37,478 nucleotides of DNA from Brachionus koreanus (lineage: Eukaryota > Rotifera > Eurotatoria > Ploima > Brachionidae): contig PJRA01000048.1 of assembly GCA_016987375.1 (NCBI GenBank), forward strand, positions 1,800,112-1,837,589, given 5' to 3'. A model generated the notes under the pieces. The model had not been told where the DNA came from. It was given only the letters and a program-made list of their open reading frames with translations, and ran no database searches. Shown piece by piece: positions 10,365 through 20,409 of the stretch (positions are counted from its first letter, which is position 1; each line of letters opens with the position of its first letter). A program made the position numbers and the translations under genes.

Positions 10365-12130
10365 GCTCTGCTTGAATTTCAAAATTTCTTGGAAAATATT
10401 AATTGATCGAGTGCTTTGAATTTTTTAGAGGTAGATAAAATGTACAATAAATTTGTTACAATATGGTCTGATTGAAATTTATTCCAAAAAAGAAGCAAAA
10501 AAGCTTTCTAAGACATGGATGACTATAAATTTAAAGTTTTTTTATTAAGAAAAAGTTCCAAGCGTGGTGATCATATTTTTCTAGTGACAGATGTGAACCA
10601 AAAAGAAGATTTTATATTGCTATTAGAAACAAGTGTCAGAAATTAACTAAGAATGCGATAAAGAATTTTGAACTTAAAATAGCTCAATACGCAAAATCAA
10701 ATCTAAAGTTAGTGTATAGTTACGTAAATCGTAACAGAGAAATAGATACTTCGATTAAAGCTCTAAAAAAAGAAAATTCCAGAGAATCAATTACAATCTA
10801 ATTGGGATCGGTACACACGGTCACTAAACCGGCCAAAATTTCTTTGGTCGGAACCGTATTCGTCAAATCCTGCCAAGATGCGGGCGGTTATTTGGCCACT
10901 CTCTGAAACGGTCTCATTTTAAGACCGCAAAAAATACGGCCAACTAGTATATGAGATATATTTGTTAAATTTGAATATTTTTGATTGAAATTTTAAAAAT
11001 ATTTTCAAAAAATATTTAAAATTATTTAAATTGTTTTTGATTCTTAATTTTTTTCAAATTTTTAATAATAAAAAGTTAATTAAATAATCATAAATTTAAA
11101 AATCTTTATTTCGGACAAAAATTTAGACCGTTCGGGAGACCGGCCAAATGACCGCCAGCATTTATTTTATCCGTATTGATGGCCGCCCGTTTTCGGTTGG
11201 CGGTATTTTTCGGCGGCCAAAATTTGAAACAGTTTGGGAGACCGGTTGGCTAAGATCGCATTCAACACTAAAACCAATTCAATTGCTAAAATCTTAAATG
11301 AACATTTTAAGGGATTTTTTGTACTGATAGTTATTCAAGAATTCCTATGTTTGAATACAAGACATCAGTCAAATGCGATCTTGATCCCCAAAGTTTAATA
11401 ACTAATAGTGAAATTTTGGAAAAAATTTAAAAATTGGACTCAAACAAGTCTATGGGGCCAGGTTCATGCAGCAGTGCTAAAAAAATGTCCAGCATCTATT
11501 ATTTTTCTCTTTTTTATTTTCAAATGGTGTAGATGTGATAAATGGAATGGCTCAGTGTTCAGAACTAGGACTATTACTTTTCGTTATTCATATTAATAAA
11601 ATGCTACAAATTATCAAAAATGAATGTGAGACTTATGCAGATGATACAAAAATTATATCGGTTATCAAGAGTTTCAGTTCCTTAGTCTCCAATCGAATAT
11701 AGATAGCGTATGTAGATGGTTATTAAACTTTCACAAATGTAAAGCTTTACATATTGGCACCATAACATAAAACAATCGATTCACAACCGCTTATCAAATT
11801 CGTTTGCAAAAGAGAATTAGGTATTTATATTCAAAGCGACTTGAAATAGGATCTTATAAATTTTCAACAACAAAAATAGTTAGGCTACTATACTCAGTAG
11901 TTAGGCTCAATTGGAAAACATCATCAGCTCTTGGTGTCCATACTAAGAAAAAAATAAAAACGCAGATGTTGAAAAAAAACAGCATGAGGCGACGTGATTA
12001 GTACCTGACCTAGCAGGTTTGGAGTATCCACAACAGTTATCTAGACTAAAATTACCAAGTTTAAAAACAAGAAGTATACGTGGAGATCTAATCCAGATGT
12101 TCAAACTAGTGAACAATATGGAGATGTGAA
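10365..12130 (+). pseudogene. Decayed non-LTR retrotransposon (LINE), interrupted
   Basis: Conserved pieces of a LINE ORF2 appear in order on the + strand, with stops and frameshifts. There is the linker before the RT (around 10370-10500) and a basic region at about 10600-10795 (for example KCQKLTKNAIKNFELKIA). After the inserted element, ILNEHFKGFF follows at about 11290. KSMGPG and VHAAVLKKCPASI lie near 11440-11500, and a QGSVLGPLLFV-type block near 11545-11590. The catalytic YADD is at 11634-11645, ELGIYIQSDLK near 11815, and the C-terminal TRLVPDLAGLEYP and IRGDLIQMFKLVNN lie near 12000-12120. The order matches CR1/Jockey-like elements. The endonuclease domain is not seen, so the copy is 5'-truncated and inactive. 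Confidence 0.88.
10800..11272. mobile_element. GC-rich fold-back/MITE-like element inserted in the LINE
   Basis: About 470 bp of much higher GC content interrupts the LINE exactly between its basic region and its ILNEHF block, so it is a later insertion. It holds imperfect inverted repeats: 10883-10914 pairs with the reverse complement of 11126-11157 at 26 of 32 positions. The motif GGGAGACCGG recurs at 11134-11143 and again near 11235, and CGGCCAAAATTT occurs near both ends. It encodes no protein. The core (about 10930-11110) is AT-rich. I could not fix the exact ends or a target-site duplication. Confidence 0.7.
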
Positions 12131-12180
12131 TTACAGAAAAAGTACAAACAACTAGGTTCTAAGTTGTCCTTTATAAATAA

Positions 12181-12793
12181 TATAATTAATATCAAATCTT
12201 AGATCAAATTTTAACAAAATTTAATAAATGAAAATTTATTGAAAATTTAAATTTTTATTCAAAAATTTAAAAAAATAATTTTACATGCTTTTTTTCTAAA
12301 AATGTTAGGCTATTTATCTACTTTAGTTCTAAAAATATTCTTTGTTTTAAAATCTACTATTCTAAAATTTTAAAGATGAGAACTTGTTTGGAAAAAATTC
12401 CAAAAATAAATTATTTCTTTCAAAAACTGAACAATGTATTTGAAATATGAATGTCTGAATTAATAAAAATACCTATAAACAAAAATTACCTTGATATTTA
12501 ATTTCATAATTTAAAAATAAATGCTTACAAAAAATTTGTTCTCTTAATTATTATAAAGTGATAATTTAATAAGTATCTTAATATTCTAATTAGTTTGGTT
12601 TTTCAAAATTTTAAAAAATTTTAAAAAGTTTTCACTAAATATTTTAAAAATTTCTTTATTCATTTTAATAAAAGAAAATTTAAAAAAAAAAAAAAAAACG
12701 CTAATTATTTTATTTTTAATTTTCAAGAATTAACAATTTTGTGTTTTTAAAGAGAAATCAAAAAAATTAAATCGCATAATTTTAACAAAAAAA
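12181..12793. other. Intergenic upstream of EF-hand copy D
   Basis: AT-rich with poly(A) runs. No coding segment or clear promoter motif is seen. Confidence 0.5.
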
Positions 12794-13333
12794 ATGGTAA
12801 ATTAAACTCGAATTATTTCTCATTTAATTTTTTTTTCAAGAATGCATCTTCGGAAAGCTACAAGCTTAAAGAATTAAGAGAGGTCTTCGATATTTTTGAT
12901 ATGTAAAATAGTCAAATTCTAATATTTTCTATATTTTATAATTTTATTTTTAAGTGATAAATCAGGATCGATTTCAGTAAATGAAATGGAACAAGTCTTT
13001 AAATCATTAGATATTGATGCCACCAAAGATGAAATAAAACTAGTAGTAAAAGAAATGGATTTAGATGGAGATGGAGAAATATCATTTGAAGAATTCGCAA
13101 AAGTAATGGGCGTAAGACTCCATAGAAACTATACCAATGACGAAATAAAAGCAGCATTTAATCACTTCGATAAAGATGGAGATGGGTTTATAACCAACAT
13201 TGAGCTCAAAGAATGTATGACCAATATGGGAAAAAATTATTCGGATCGTGAAATTGATCGAATGATTAGATCAATAGATATTGATGGTAACGGAATGATA
13301 TCAATTGATGAATTTGCTAAACTTTTAGAATAA
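12794..13333 (+). CDS. Calmodulin-like four-EF-hand protein, copy D (3 exons)
   Basis: Exons 12794-12796 (ATG only), 12841-12902 and 12955-13333 join to 147 residues. Introns are 44 nt (phase 0) and 52 nt (phase 2), exactly matching the exon lengths of copy C (3, 62 and 379 nt). The EF loops are all complete: DIDKSGSISVNE (21-32), DLDGDGEISFEE, DKDGDGFITNIE and DIDGNGMISIDE. Predicted Ca2+ sensor. It is clearly the sister of copy C but lies 3.7 kb away, with the LINE between them. AATAAA at 13459-13464. Confidence 0.9.
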
Positions 13334-13458
13334 GTCGCTATTTAAATTATATTTTTTATTTTTTTTTTAAATTTTTTTTTCCATTTTTTATGTAAACTAA
13401 TGTCAGGTAAAAGCTAAAATTTTGAAACTTTTGTCAGACTTGATTTTATTAAAGCTTG

Positions 13459-13464
13459 AAATAA
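13459..13464 (+). terminator. Poly(A) signal AATAAA of EF-hand copy D
   Basis: Canonical hexamer in a run of overlapping AATAAA copies, 126 nt after the stop. Confidence 0.55.
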
Positions 13465-13985
13465 ATAAATAAAAATTTGATTTGAAATTAATTTTTATGT
13501 TCGTATTTTTTTAACTGTTTTAAAAGCTAAAATTTTTTAGTTTTAAGTTTTTTTAAACTTATTTTTTCTTCAATCAAATTAAATTTAAACTCAATTTAGT
13601 TGAATCCAAGCCATTTTAATAAAAATTTAAGCTTCCTGTTTTTTAGGAATAAAAATTGTAAGGATTAATTCCAGTTAAATACTAAAAAAGTATTAGCTAA
13701 TATATCCTGTCTTCTAGCCATATTTTAAAACATTTAAATACATAAAAAAATTTTTGAGAGTTCTCACTTAAATGAAAAATCTCGATTAATGAAAAATTGA
13801 AAAAATTTATCGTTTTTAGTAATTTTTTATTTTCAAAAAAATTATTTAATTTTTAAATTTTATATTAAATTTGTTTTTTATTTTGATTAAATTAATTTAA
13901 GTAAAATATTTCAGAAAATTTTAGACAATGTACTTTAGAAATTAATAAAAAAATAAATTAATTTTATAAAAAAGTTTTTTTTATT
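13465..13985. other. Convergent intergenic region
   Basis: AT-rich spacer between copy D (+) and SAAL1 (-). No coding signal is seen in it. Confidence 0.5.
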
Positions 13986-13991
13986 TTTATT
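13986..13991 (-). terminator. Poly(A) signal AATAAA of SAAL1
   Basis: AATAAA on the minus strand, 31-36 nt after the SAAL1 stop; a second overlapping copy lies at 13980-13985. Confidence 0.55.
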
Positions 13992-14021
13992 GATTGTTTT
14001 TAAAATGATTTAAAACATATT

Positions 14022-15404
14022 TCACAACAAATTTAGGCAAGATTTAATTAACTCATTTAAAATTTTGTTTTGTTCTAGATTGTTTAAATTTTCTATTAAA
14101 TCTTTCATGTTCGATTTAGCTAGATTTAAATTTTGTTCAACAGAAGGCTCTAGTTGATCGTTCTTTATTAATTCTTTAAAAAATGACAGATAATATTTAC
14201 ACAGTGTAAACAAATTAACAAAAAAACGATCTTCAATTTTGATTGAATTTGTGGAATCTCTGTCTGGTATCAGGCAATTAATAATTGATGTAATGCATAT
14301 AAAATTTGTTAAAGATTCGGTTGAAATACAGGCCTTAAGAGATTGTGAGCTTTTTACTTCCCAATCATTGAATGTTGGCAAACATTTATTCAAATAAAAT
14401 TGAAACAAGTTTATTACACTTTCACACTTTGAGTACAAAGCTAAGGCTCCTTGTTCAGATGTACTAAAAGTCTGTAAAAACATAAAATATTTATTCACCA
14501 AATTGTCAATTGTTTCCATGTCTTCTTGCGATATTTGTGATTCTAAAACCTTTGGTGTATTGCTTGTATTTGGTGTTTTGTGAGTGAATTCAGATGATGT
14601 GTATTTCTTTGCCTTATGATCAAGGCTAAATCTGGTCAAAGTACCATTACAAATCGAATCTATTACTCTAGGTTCAGATGAAAAAACTCCCAACATTTCA
14701 TCATCTGAGTCAATTAAATCAAACAAAAAGGAACAACTTGAGTCAAGTAGATCAGCATTTAAAGAATTTTCAAGAATGAATAAAAATTTTTCTATTAATC
14801 GTTTCCAATTTCGATTAATTCCATCTTCTTCAATTGATAACAAGTCATTTAAATCATTTTTTAGAAAATTGATAAAAATTATTCTAATTTCATTCATATT
14901 TAAAAAGACATCGAATAAGCGAATAACTTGAATTATTGTAGGTACATCGGACATTTGACTGAAAACATTGAATAATAAAAAATGAATAAGAGCATAATTT
15001 TTGACAATTTTGATTGCTATTTCTTGACAAATTGAACACATGTTCACCAAAATTCCAATAATTATCTCTATTGCTCGTGGATAAACTTGATCAAATTTAC
15101 GTATATACTCATCGAATATTTGAATAGCATTGTATTCGTCCAATACTTTGCAAACGTCTTTTTCCACTGTCATGTCCCACAGATCGCACAAGTCTTTCTC
15201 TAATTCAGAACTAATTTCTCTTACATCTTCTGAAATTTCTGCTGATTCAATTTCTCTTATTAGTTTAAGTAAAATTTCACACAACCAGTGTTTACTGAAC
15301 AAAGTGTTCCCAATTAAATCCTCATTTTGAATTTGAATGATCTCAGGTGGAGGCTCGGGATTCCATGACTCATCCATTATCAATACCTTTTCAACATTTA
15401 TCAT
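14022..15404 (-). CDS. SAAL1: SAAL1 (serum amyloid A-like 1) homolog
   Basis: Single-exon frame of 460 residues, close to the 474 of the human protein. Family blocks visible: GNTLFSKHWLCEILLKLI (residues 32-49; vertebrate form GSTVYSKHWL) and LCDLWDMTVEKDVCKVLDEYNA (about 72-93; vertebrate WDMSMDEDV...EFNA), followed by GILVNMCSICQEI, matching the vertebrate GILGNMACFQEI block. The remainder is helical and ARM-like in character. SAAL1 is linked to cell proliferation in vertebrates, but its biochemistry is not settled. Two in-frame ATGs occur, at residues 1 and 10; the second precedes the MDESWNPEPPPEI block and is equally plausible. The start lies only 119 bp from the stop of the MsrB gene on the same strand. 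Confidence 0.9.
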   Translation of the reverse strand: MINVEKVLIMDESWNPEPPPEIIQIQNEDLIGNTLFSKHWLCEILLKLIREIESAEISEDVREISSELEKDLCDLWDMTVEKDVCKVLDEYNAIQIFDEYIRKFDQVYPRAIEIIIGILVNMCSICQEIAIKIVKNYALIHFLLFNVFSQMSDVPTIIQVIRLFDVFLNMNEIRIIFINFLKNDLNDLLSIEEDGINRNWKRLIEKFLFILENSLNADLLDSSCSFLFDLIDSDDEMLGVFSSEPRVIDSICNGTLTRFSLDHKAKKYTSSEFTHKTPNTSNTPKVLESQISQEDMETIDNLVNKYFMFLQTFSTSEQGALALYSKCESVINLFQFYLNKCLPTFNDWEVKSSQSLKACISTESLTNFICITSIINCLIPDRDSTNSIKIEDRFFVNLFTLCKYYLSFFKELIKNDQLEPSVEQNLNLAKSNMKDLIENLNNLEQNKILNELIKSCLNLL

Positions 15405-15507
15405 TAATATTTTTAATTAATCAAATTTAATTATTCCTATTTATTATTATGTATACCAATTGATGGGTATTAGTGAATAACATTAAAAATTATCAAAGCA
15501 ATTTAAA

Positions 15508-15513
15508 ATTTAT
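15508..15513 (-). terminator. Poly(A) signal AATAAA of the MsrB gene
   Basis: AATAAA on the minus strand, about 11 nt after the TGA and well within the 119-bp gap to SAAL1. The position is accurate to within a base or two. Confidence 0.5.
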
Positions 15514-15523
15514 TTTAAAAGAA

Positions 15524-16179
15524 TCAGTTTTTATTTTCAGGCTTAAATTCAAGAGAAGCTGAATTTATACAATAACGAAGTCCAGTCGGCTTAGGTCCTT
15601 AAAAAAATTAAGAATTAATTATTAATAATTAATTAATACTCTATTTACCATCATTAAAAACATGTCCCAAATGGCTTCCACAACTAGAGCAAACAACTTC
15701 GATGCGTCTCATCCCATATGATCGATCCTCAATTAGATTGACGCGTTCTGAACTAATAGCATCGTAAAATGATGGCCAACCTGAACCAGATTCAAATTTT
15801 GTCTTAGAAGAGAAAATATCTTGATCACAAACAACGCATTTGAAAGTTCCGGAATTTTTTTCATCTAAATAAAGACCTGTCCATGGTCTTTCTGTGCCTT
15901 TTTCTTGTGTAACTTCATACTGAAGAGGAGTAAGCTTTTGTTTGAGCTCTTCTTTATTGAATTGTTTTTTGTATTTCTTGATTTTGATAGTTTAATATTA
16001 AGATTAGAAAAAAAACATTGACTTACTGGCTTTTCATTGTTGGAATAAATTTTTGTGTCTTTAAAACTGCTAGAATAGTTAGCACTTATAAGAGAACCCA
16101 TTCCAATTATCAAAGGCAATTGAATTAGCGAAATATTCTTATTTAGAAAAATTTTTCGAGCTAAATTGACAGATTTCAT
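15524..16179 (-). CDS. Peptide-methionine (R)-S-oxide reductase, MsrB (3 exons)
   Basis: Exons 16027-16179, 15649-15976 and 15524-15597 join to 184 residues; introns are 50 and 51 nt (phases 0 and 1). The enzyme reduces methionine-R-sulfoxide in proteins. Zinc-binding CxxC pairs: CVVC (Cys98/Cys101) and CSSC (Cys147/Cys150). SGSGWPSFYDAI (114-125) is the family substrate-pocket block. GLRYCINSASLEF carries the catalytic Cys170. The N-terminus (MKSVNLARKIFLNKNISLIQ) is basic and hydrophobic without acidic residues, as in a mitochondrial presequence or secretory leader, so an organellar MSRB2/MSRB3-type isoform is likely. No extra resolving Cys is obvious outside the fold. It lies immediately upstream of SAAL1. 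Confidence 0.93.
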
Positions 16180-17285
16180 AATTCTTCTTTCAAATTCTAG
16201 TTACTTAATTGCTATTCAAATGTTTATTACATAAAGAACAAAATTTAGGAAAATGTTGAATTATTTTTGCTTTTTTTTAATTTAAATAAAATCAGATATT
16301 TTTTGACTACAATTCAAAATAGTTTTTTAGTATAATAAAACAAATATAAAACAAATTTGAAAAAAATTTAATTTAGGAAAATTTTTTTCAAAATCAAATT
16401 GTTGTGATTGTGGCTTTTGAATAACGAGTGATTGTTTACATCAGCCGCTTACAAATTTCACTAATTTATTTAGAAAATTTGCTCCAAGAGGAGTGACTAA
16501 AAAAATTAGAAACCTATTTTTTTCTCTTTTATCGCAAAATTTTTAATGATATTGATTCTATTTGATATTGATAACTGGAATTAACCCAAAGTTCTTTTGG
16601 AATAACAGTTTTTAATCAATAAATCTTGGCAAGACTCAATATTATTATGTTAAACCTTAAAAGCTTTTTCTTAGTTAATTCTTTTTTTGTTAACCTCGTA
16701 AATGCTGAAATTTATAAATTTATTGGTGTTGAGTATAAAACAATTAAATTAGGCATGACTTTTGTGAAATGAGTGGAAATAACAAAAATGTCTGTTTAAG
16801 AACTAAAATAAAATTAGAAAAATAAAGAAAAAATAAATAAATTGTTTGGCTTCTAAAATTTATTTAGGCAATGAATGAAACATGAAATAAAAGAAGATTT
16901 TTTAATATAAAAATATATAAATAAAATATTTTTATTGAAATTTTTTTATTTTTTTTGTTTGATGCTTTTTTTTTGTTATTATACTTGAGTTTTTGATGAA
17001 TTTAAAATGATTTTTCAAATTAAAAAAAAAATAAAAGAAAATAATTTCCAATTAAACTTAAACCACTTGCCATTCTGTTTTTTTTTAATACTTTGACAAT
17101 TTTATATACTCAATGAAAAACAAATTTTAAATTTAAGACTGACAGAGACAAGAGGAAAAAGATATAAAAATTTTCAATTTTTTCAACAACAAAACGTAAT
17201 AGAATAATAACAAATTTTATTAAAAACTCTTAAATATAAAACATCCGGTTACAGTGAATAGAGTTATTGCGTTTAATATCTAGAG
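16180..17285. other. Spacer between cyclin T 3' end and MsrB 5' end
   Basis: AT-rich. It holds the cyclin T 3' UTR and poly(A) signal at its right end and presumably the MsrB promoter at its left end. No other gene is seen. Confidence 0.5.
17216..17221 (-). terminator. Poly(A) signal AATAAA of cyclin T
   Basis: AATAAA on the minus strand, about 65 nt after the cyclin T stop. Confidence 0.5.
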
Positions 17286-20200
17286 TCAAGAGGCCGATTT
17301 TTGATCAACAACATACTTTGGTATTTTATTCGGAGCTGTCGTAATGTTGTTATTAAGCTCATCATTTGCTCGCTTCATACTAGCTGTTGGTCCACTAGAC
17401 ACAAAATTCGATGAACCGGAAGACGTGTGCGAACCTGAAGGTGAGGTTTTGTTTTGCACAGAGGAGGCAGGTGGCGGAGGGATCATTGGTTTTTTAGTCG
17501 AATTAAACATATTTTTATCAATAGGCTCATTTTTTAAATTAGGCACTCTAAAATTATTTTTATTTAATTTGAAAAACTTTAATTTTAAAATAAAAGACAC
17601 AAACCCATTTGTTTTATTTGGATTTATGTTCGAAGAAGACGGATGTTTTATTGGAGTTTGGGATGCTGATCCAGGTTTGTGACCTAGTTGACTAATCGGC
17701 AAAGACTTGTTTAAGTTGGAGGAAGAATGCTGAGGCCTGTTTGGATGGGTCTGATGCGGATGAACTTGATTGGGATGCTTTTGATAGTTCGCATGCGACC
17801 CATTTGAATTTTGAGCGTTTTTATGAACATTGGGATGCATTGATTTCTGTTGATGTGTTTGAGACGTATTTACATTTTGACTTGCATGCGATTGATGCAT
17901 TTCTTTAGATAAAAATTATTTAAAATTTGAAAATTCATTTTTTTTGAGGCTTCCAAACATAATGGTATGGACTTTTAGTGCGCCTGTCAACAAAAAAAAT
18001 TTTTGCTCTTTAATTTTTGACATGTTTTCAAGCTAAAAATTTTGATTTAATTGAAAATTTAATATTTGCTCTTTTCTTATGGAATGATTTAAAAAGTACT
18101 AGTAGTTTTTATTTTTTTACTAAAGACTAAAGCTCATTTTGACCCCTTAATTGTACAACTTATTGGTGAATACAGGAGAAGTTTCAATCCAAGACTAGTT
18201 AATAATCCAACTCCATTTTTAATTGATTTATTTAATCATCGTTACCTTATTTTCATGACTCAACTCTATAAAAAAAAAACTATTTTTTTATAAATATTTT
18301 AAATATAAAGACAAATTCTAGACTTAACTCATTCTATGATTGAAGGAGTTCACGCTACATTAATAATAATGCTTTTTATTAAAAAAATGAATCTAGAACT
18401 AATAAATAGCGAAATTAATTGAAGAGCTTAGACTTAAAAAGCACATAAGTGAATTTATTGTAAATTTTTATTCTTTTTCAATGTTATAACTCCTTAACAT
18501 TCATGCACTCAGTCAGTCAGAATTACAAACAAAACAAAAAAAATAATATCATTAATTTTAAATTTTATTTCAAAATGATTTGAGCATAAATTTTTTAATC
18601 AATAAAGAATAACATTAAATTCAATTTAATTGTGGTCAAACAGAAATTTAAGAGAGCAATTGTAGTCTAATCGAATTTGAAATTTTGATAAACAAGCTCA
18701 AAAATTATCAAAAAATTTCTAAATCAAAAAATGGAGACTAACCATTACCATCTATAATACATAATTAATTTTTTGCATATAAGAAAAAATAAGCAAAATA
18801 TTCAATTTTATTTTCATAAAAAAATTTCAAAAGTAAATTTTGTTTTAGTTTTATTAAAAAATAAAGTAATTTTCAAAGTCTACATTAATTTTATTTCTAT
18901 TTAAATTATATTTAAACTATGCAAGTAAGTGAGCAGAAATTATTAAAGACTCAATGCGTTTATGTTTTAGCTTTCGTTTAGTGAAAAAAAATTTTTTTTT
19001 CATTTCAGATTTGTTTCAACTCTTAATAACAAAAAAAAAATGCTTACCATGATGAGGATTCATATGTGGCGGATATGGCTTTTTGACTTGGTGCTGTTTA
19101 TAGTGAATATTTTGAGCCTGTTGTTCTGCACTCTGAAAATTTAAAAATAAAATTTAACATTTACTGTACTTAAATGAGAAATTATCCATTTTATACCTTA
19201 GGTTTACCGATTTTTTTCTGAACCATTGGCGAACACTTTTGGTATATAGTTAGATAGTCTTTCGATATATCTTTACAAGTTCAATTTAAATTAAATATGT
19301 TCATATAAAACATTTAATTAGAAAACTCATTCTCTTATTTTATATTTACATCTTAAACTTAACCGCCCTAAAACTTAATTTAAACATGAAACAACCTTCT
19401 AATTCTTGCTCAACAATGTCTTCTTTAACATACTGATACCACTGGCGGCCTTCGGTTGAAGTCGGTATCTAAAATTAAAATTAACTAGAGCTCATCGCTT
19501 TTTTAAACTTACAATCAAATCGGTTCCTTTACATGCTAAGAATATACAAAAACAGGCTATTTTTTCCGACGAAAATCTCACACAAAAATTTGTCAGTATC
19601 AGACTGTTGGTGGCCGTAAAATAGGCTGCTTCGGCGAGGTCTCGTGGTGCTTTAGTCACAAAATAAAATATGCTTGTGAAAGAATCACTTTCACGCTTAC
19701 CTTTAATCATTTGACATGTTTTAATGATAAACGTATGTGCATGATTAATAAGCACATCAAAGCCCAGAGTCTGCAGTACACAGCTTTCAAGCTTGACGAT
19801 TTCTTCTTCGTAGCGCTTATATTCCTTAAAAATAAAGCACTGAATATTTTTCATTTGAACCTAAAAAATACTAACCTCTCTGGTGAGACTAACTGATTCA
19901 TTTGACTTTCTGAATAAACGCTGTATACTGCTAATCAAATCGGCCAAGCGCCTTGGATGCTCTTCTATTTTGCATGCAAGAAAAAGACAAGCAGCCGCTA
20001 CCATCTTGGTAATTAAAGTATTTAAGAAAAAAATGAACAAAAATTTTACTTTTAAAAGTAAACTTACACGTACATATCGGTGAAATTTTCTGAACGAGTT
20101 TAGCATAAAAAAACGATGCATGTAGATTATTGCCGTGTTTATACACAGCTGGTTAACTTTGAGCTCTTCACCAAGATCACTTATGAATAAAGCGGCTTCT

Positions 20201-20409
20201 TGTCGCTTGGCAAGCTCTTGTTCAGCACTCAGCCCGTCTTTACGACTGGGGGAATTTTCTATACCTTCTTGGTTGAAAATCCATTTGTTTTCTGAATGAG
20301 TTTGATTGCTAGAATTGGAAATTTGTGATGATGATGCTGAATTGGTTGATCCATTCATTGTATTCTCCATTGTTTGACTAGATGTTTGATTTGAGGCGGC
20401 CATTATCAT
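17286..20409 (-). CDS. Cyclin T (P-TEFb regulatory subunit), 8 exons
   Basis: Exons 20068-20409, 19876-20004, 19513-19824, 19396-19468, 19197-19270, 19048-19132, 17605-17902 and 17286-17547 join in frame to 524 residues. The start is ENKWIFNQEGIENSPSR, the cyclin T/K signature. The first cyclin box has INTAIIYMHRFFM and AAACLFLACKIEE. The second has LQTLGFDVLINHAHTF, DLAEAAYFTATNSL and ACFCIFLACKGTDLIIP. Cyclin T activates CDK9, which phosphorylates the RNA polymerase II CTD to release paused polymerase in the nucleus. The C-terminal third (about 339-524) is low-complexity, rich in His, Gln, Asn, Pro and Ser. Most introns are 44-125 nt; intron 6 is 1145 nt. Intron 7 (17548-17604, 57 nt) has no stop and could be retained. 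ATGs at residues 1 and 3 are both possible starts. Confidence 0.93.
18100..18455 (+). pseudogene. MULE-type transposase relict inside cyclin T intron 6
   Basis: On the strand opposite to cyclin T, an open stretch at about 18100-18290 reads HFDPLIVQLIGEYRR followed by FNPRLVNNPTPFLIDLFNHR. Then comes THSMIEGVHATL (about 18325-18360) and, after a frameshift, AKLIEELRLKKH (about 18410-18445). This order (YIG..., P.F.I.LWN, TNN.VEG.H, ..LI..L) is what I know from the C-terminal part of MULE transposases, including FLYWCH-linked ones. It is frameshifted and has no catalytic N-terminal half. The assignment rests on remembered motif order, not a search. Confidence 0.6.

Noticed and set aside
17344..17682. 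112-codon + strand frame opposite the cyclin T tail
   Set aside because: Antisense shadow of a spliced coding region; the minus-strand exons join in phase.
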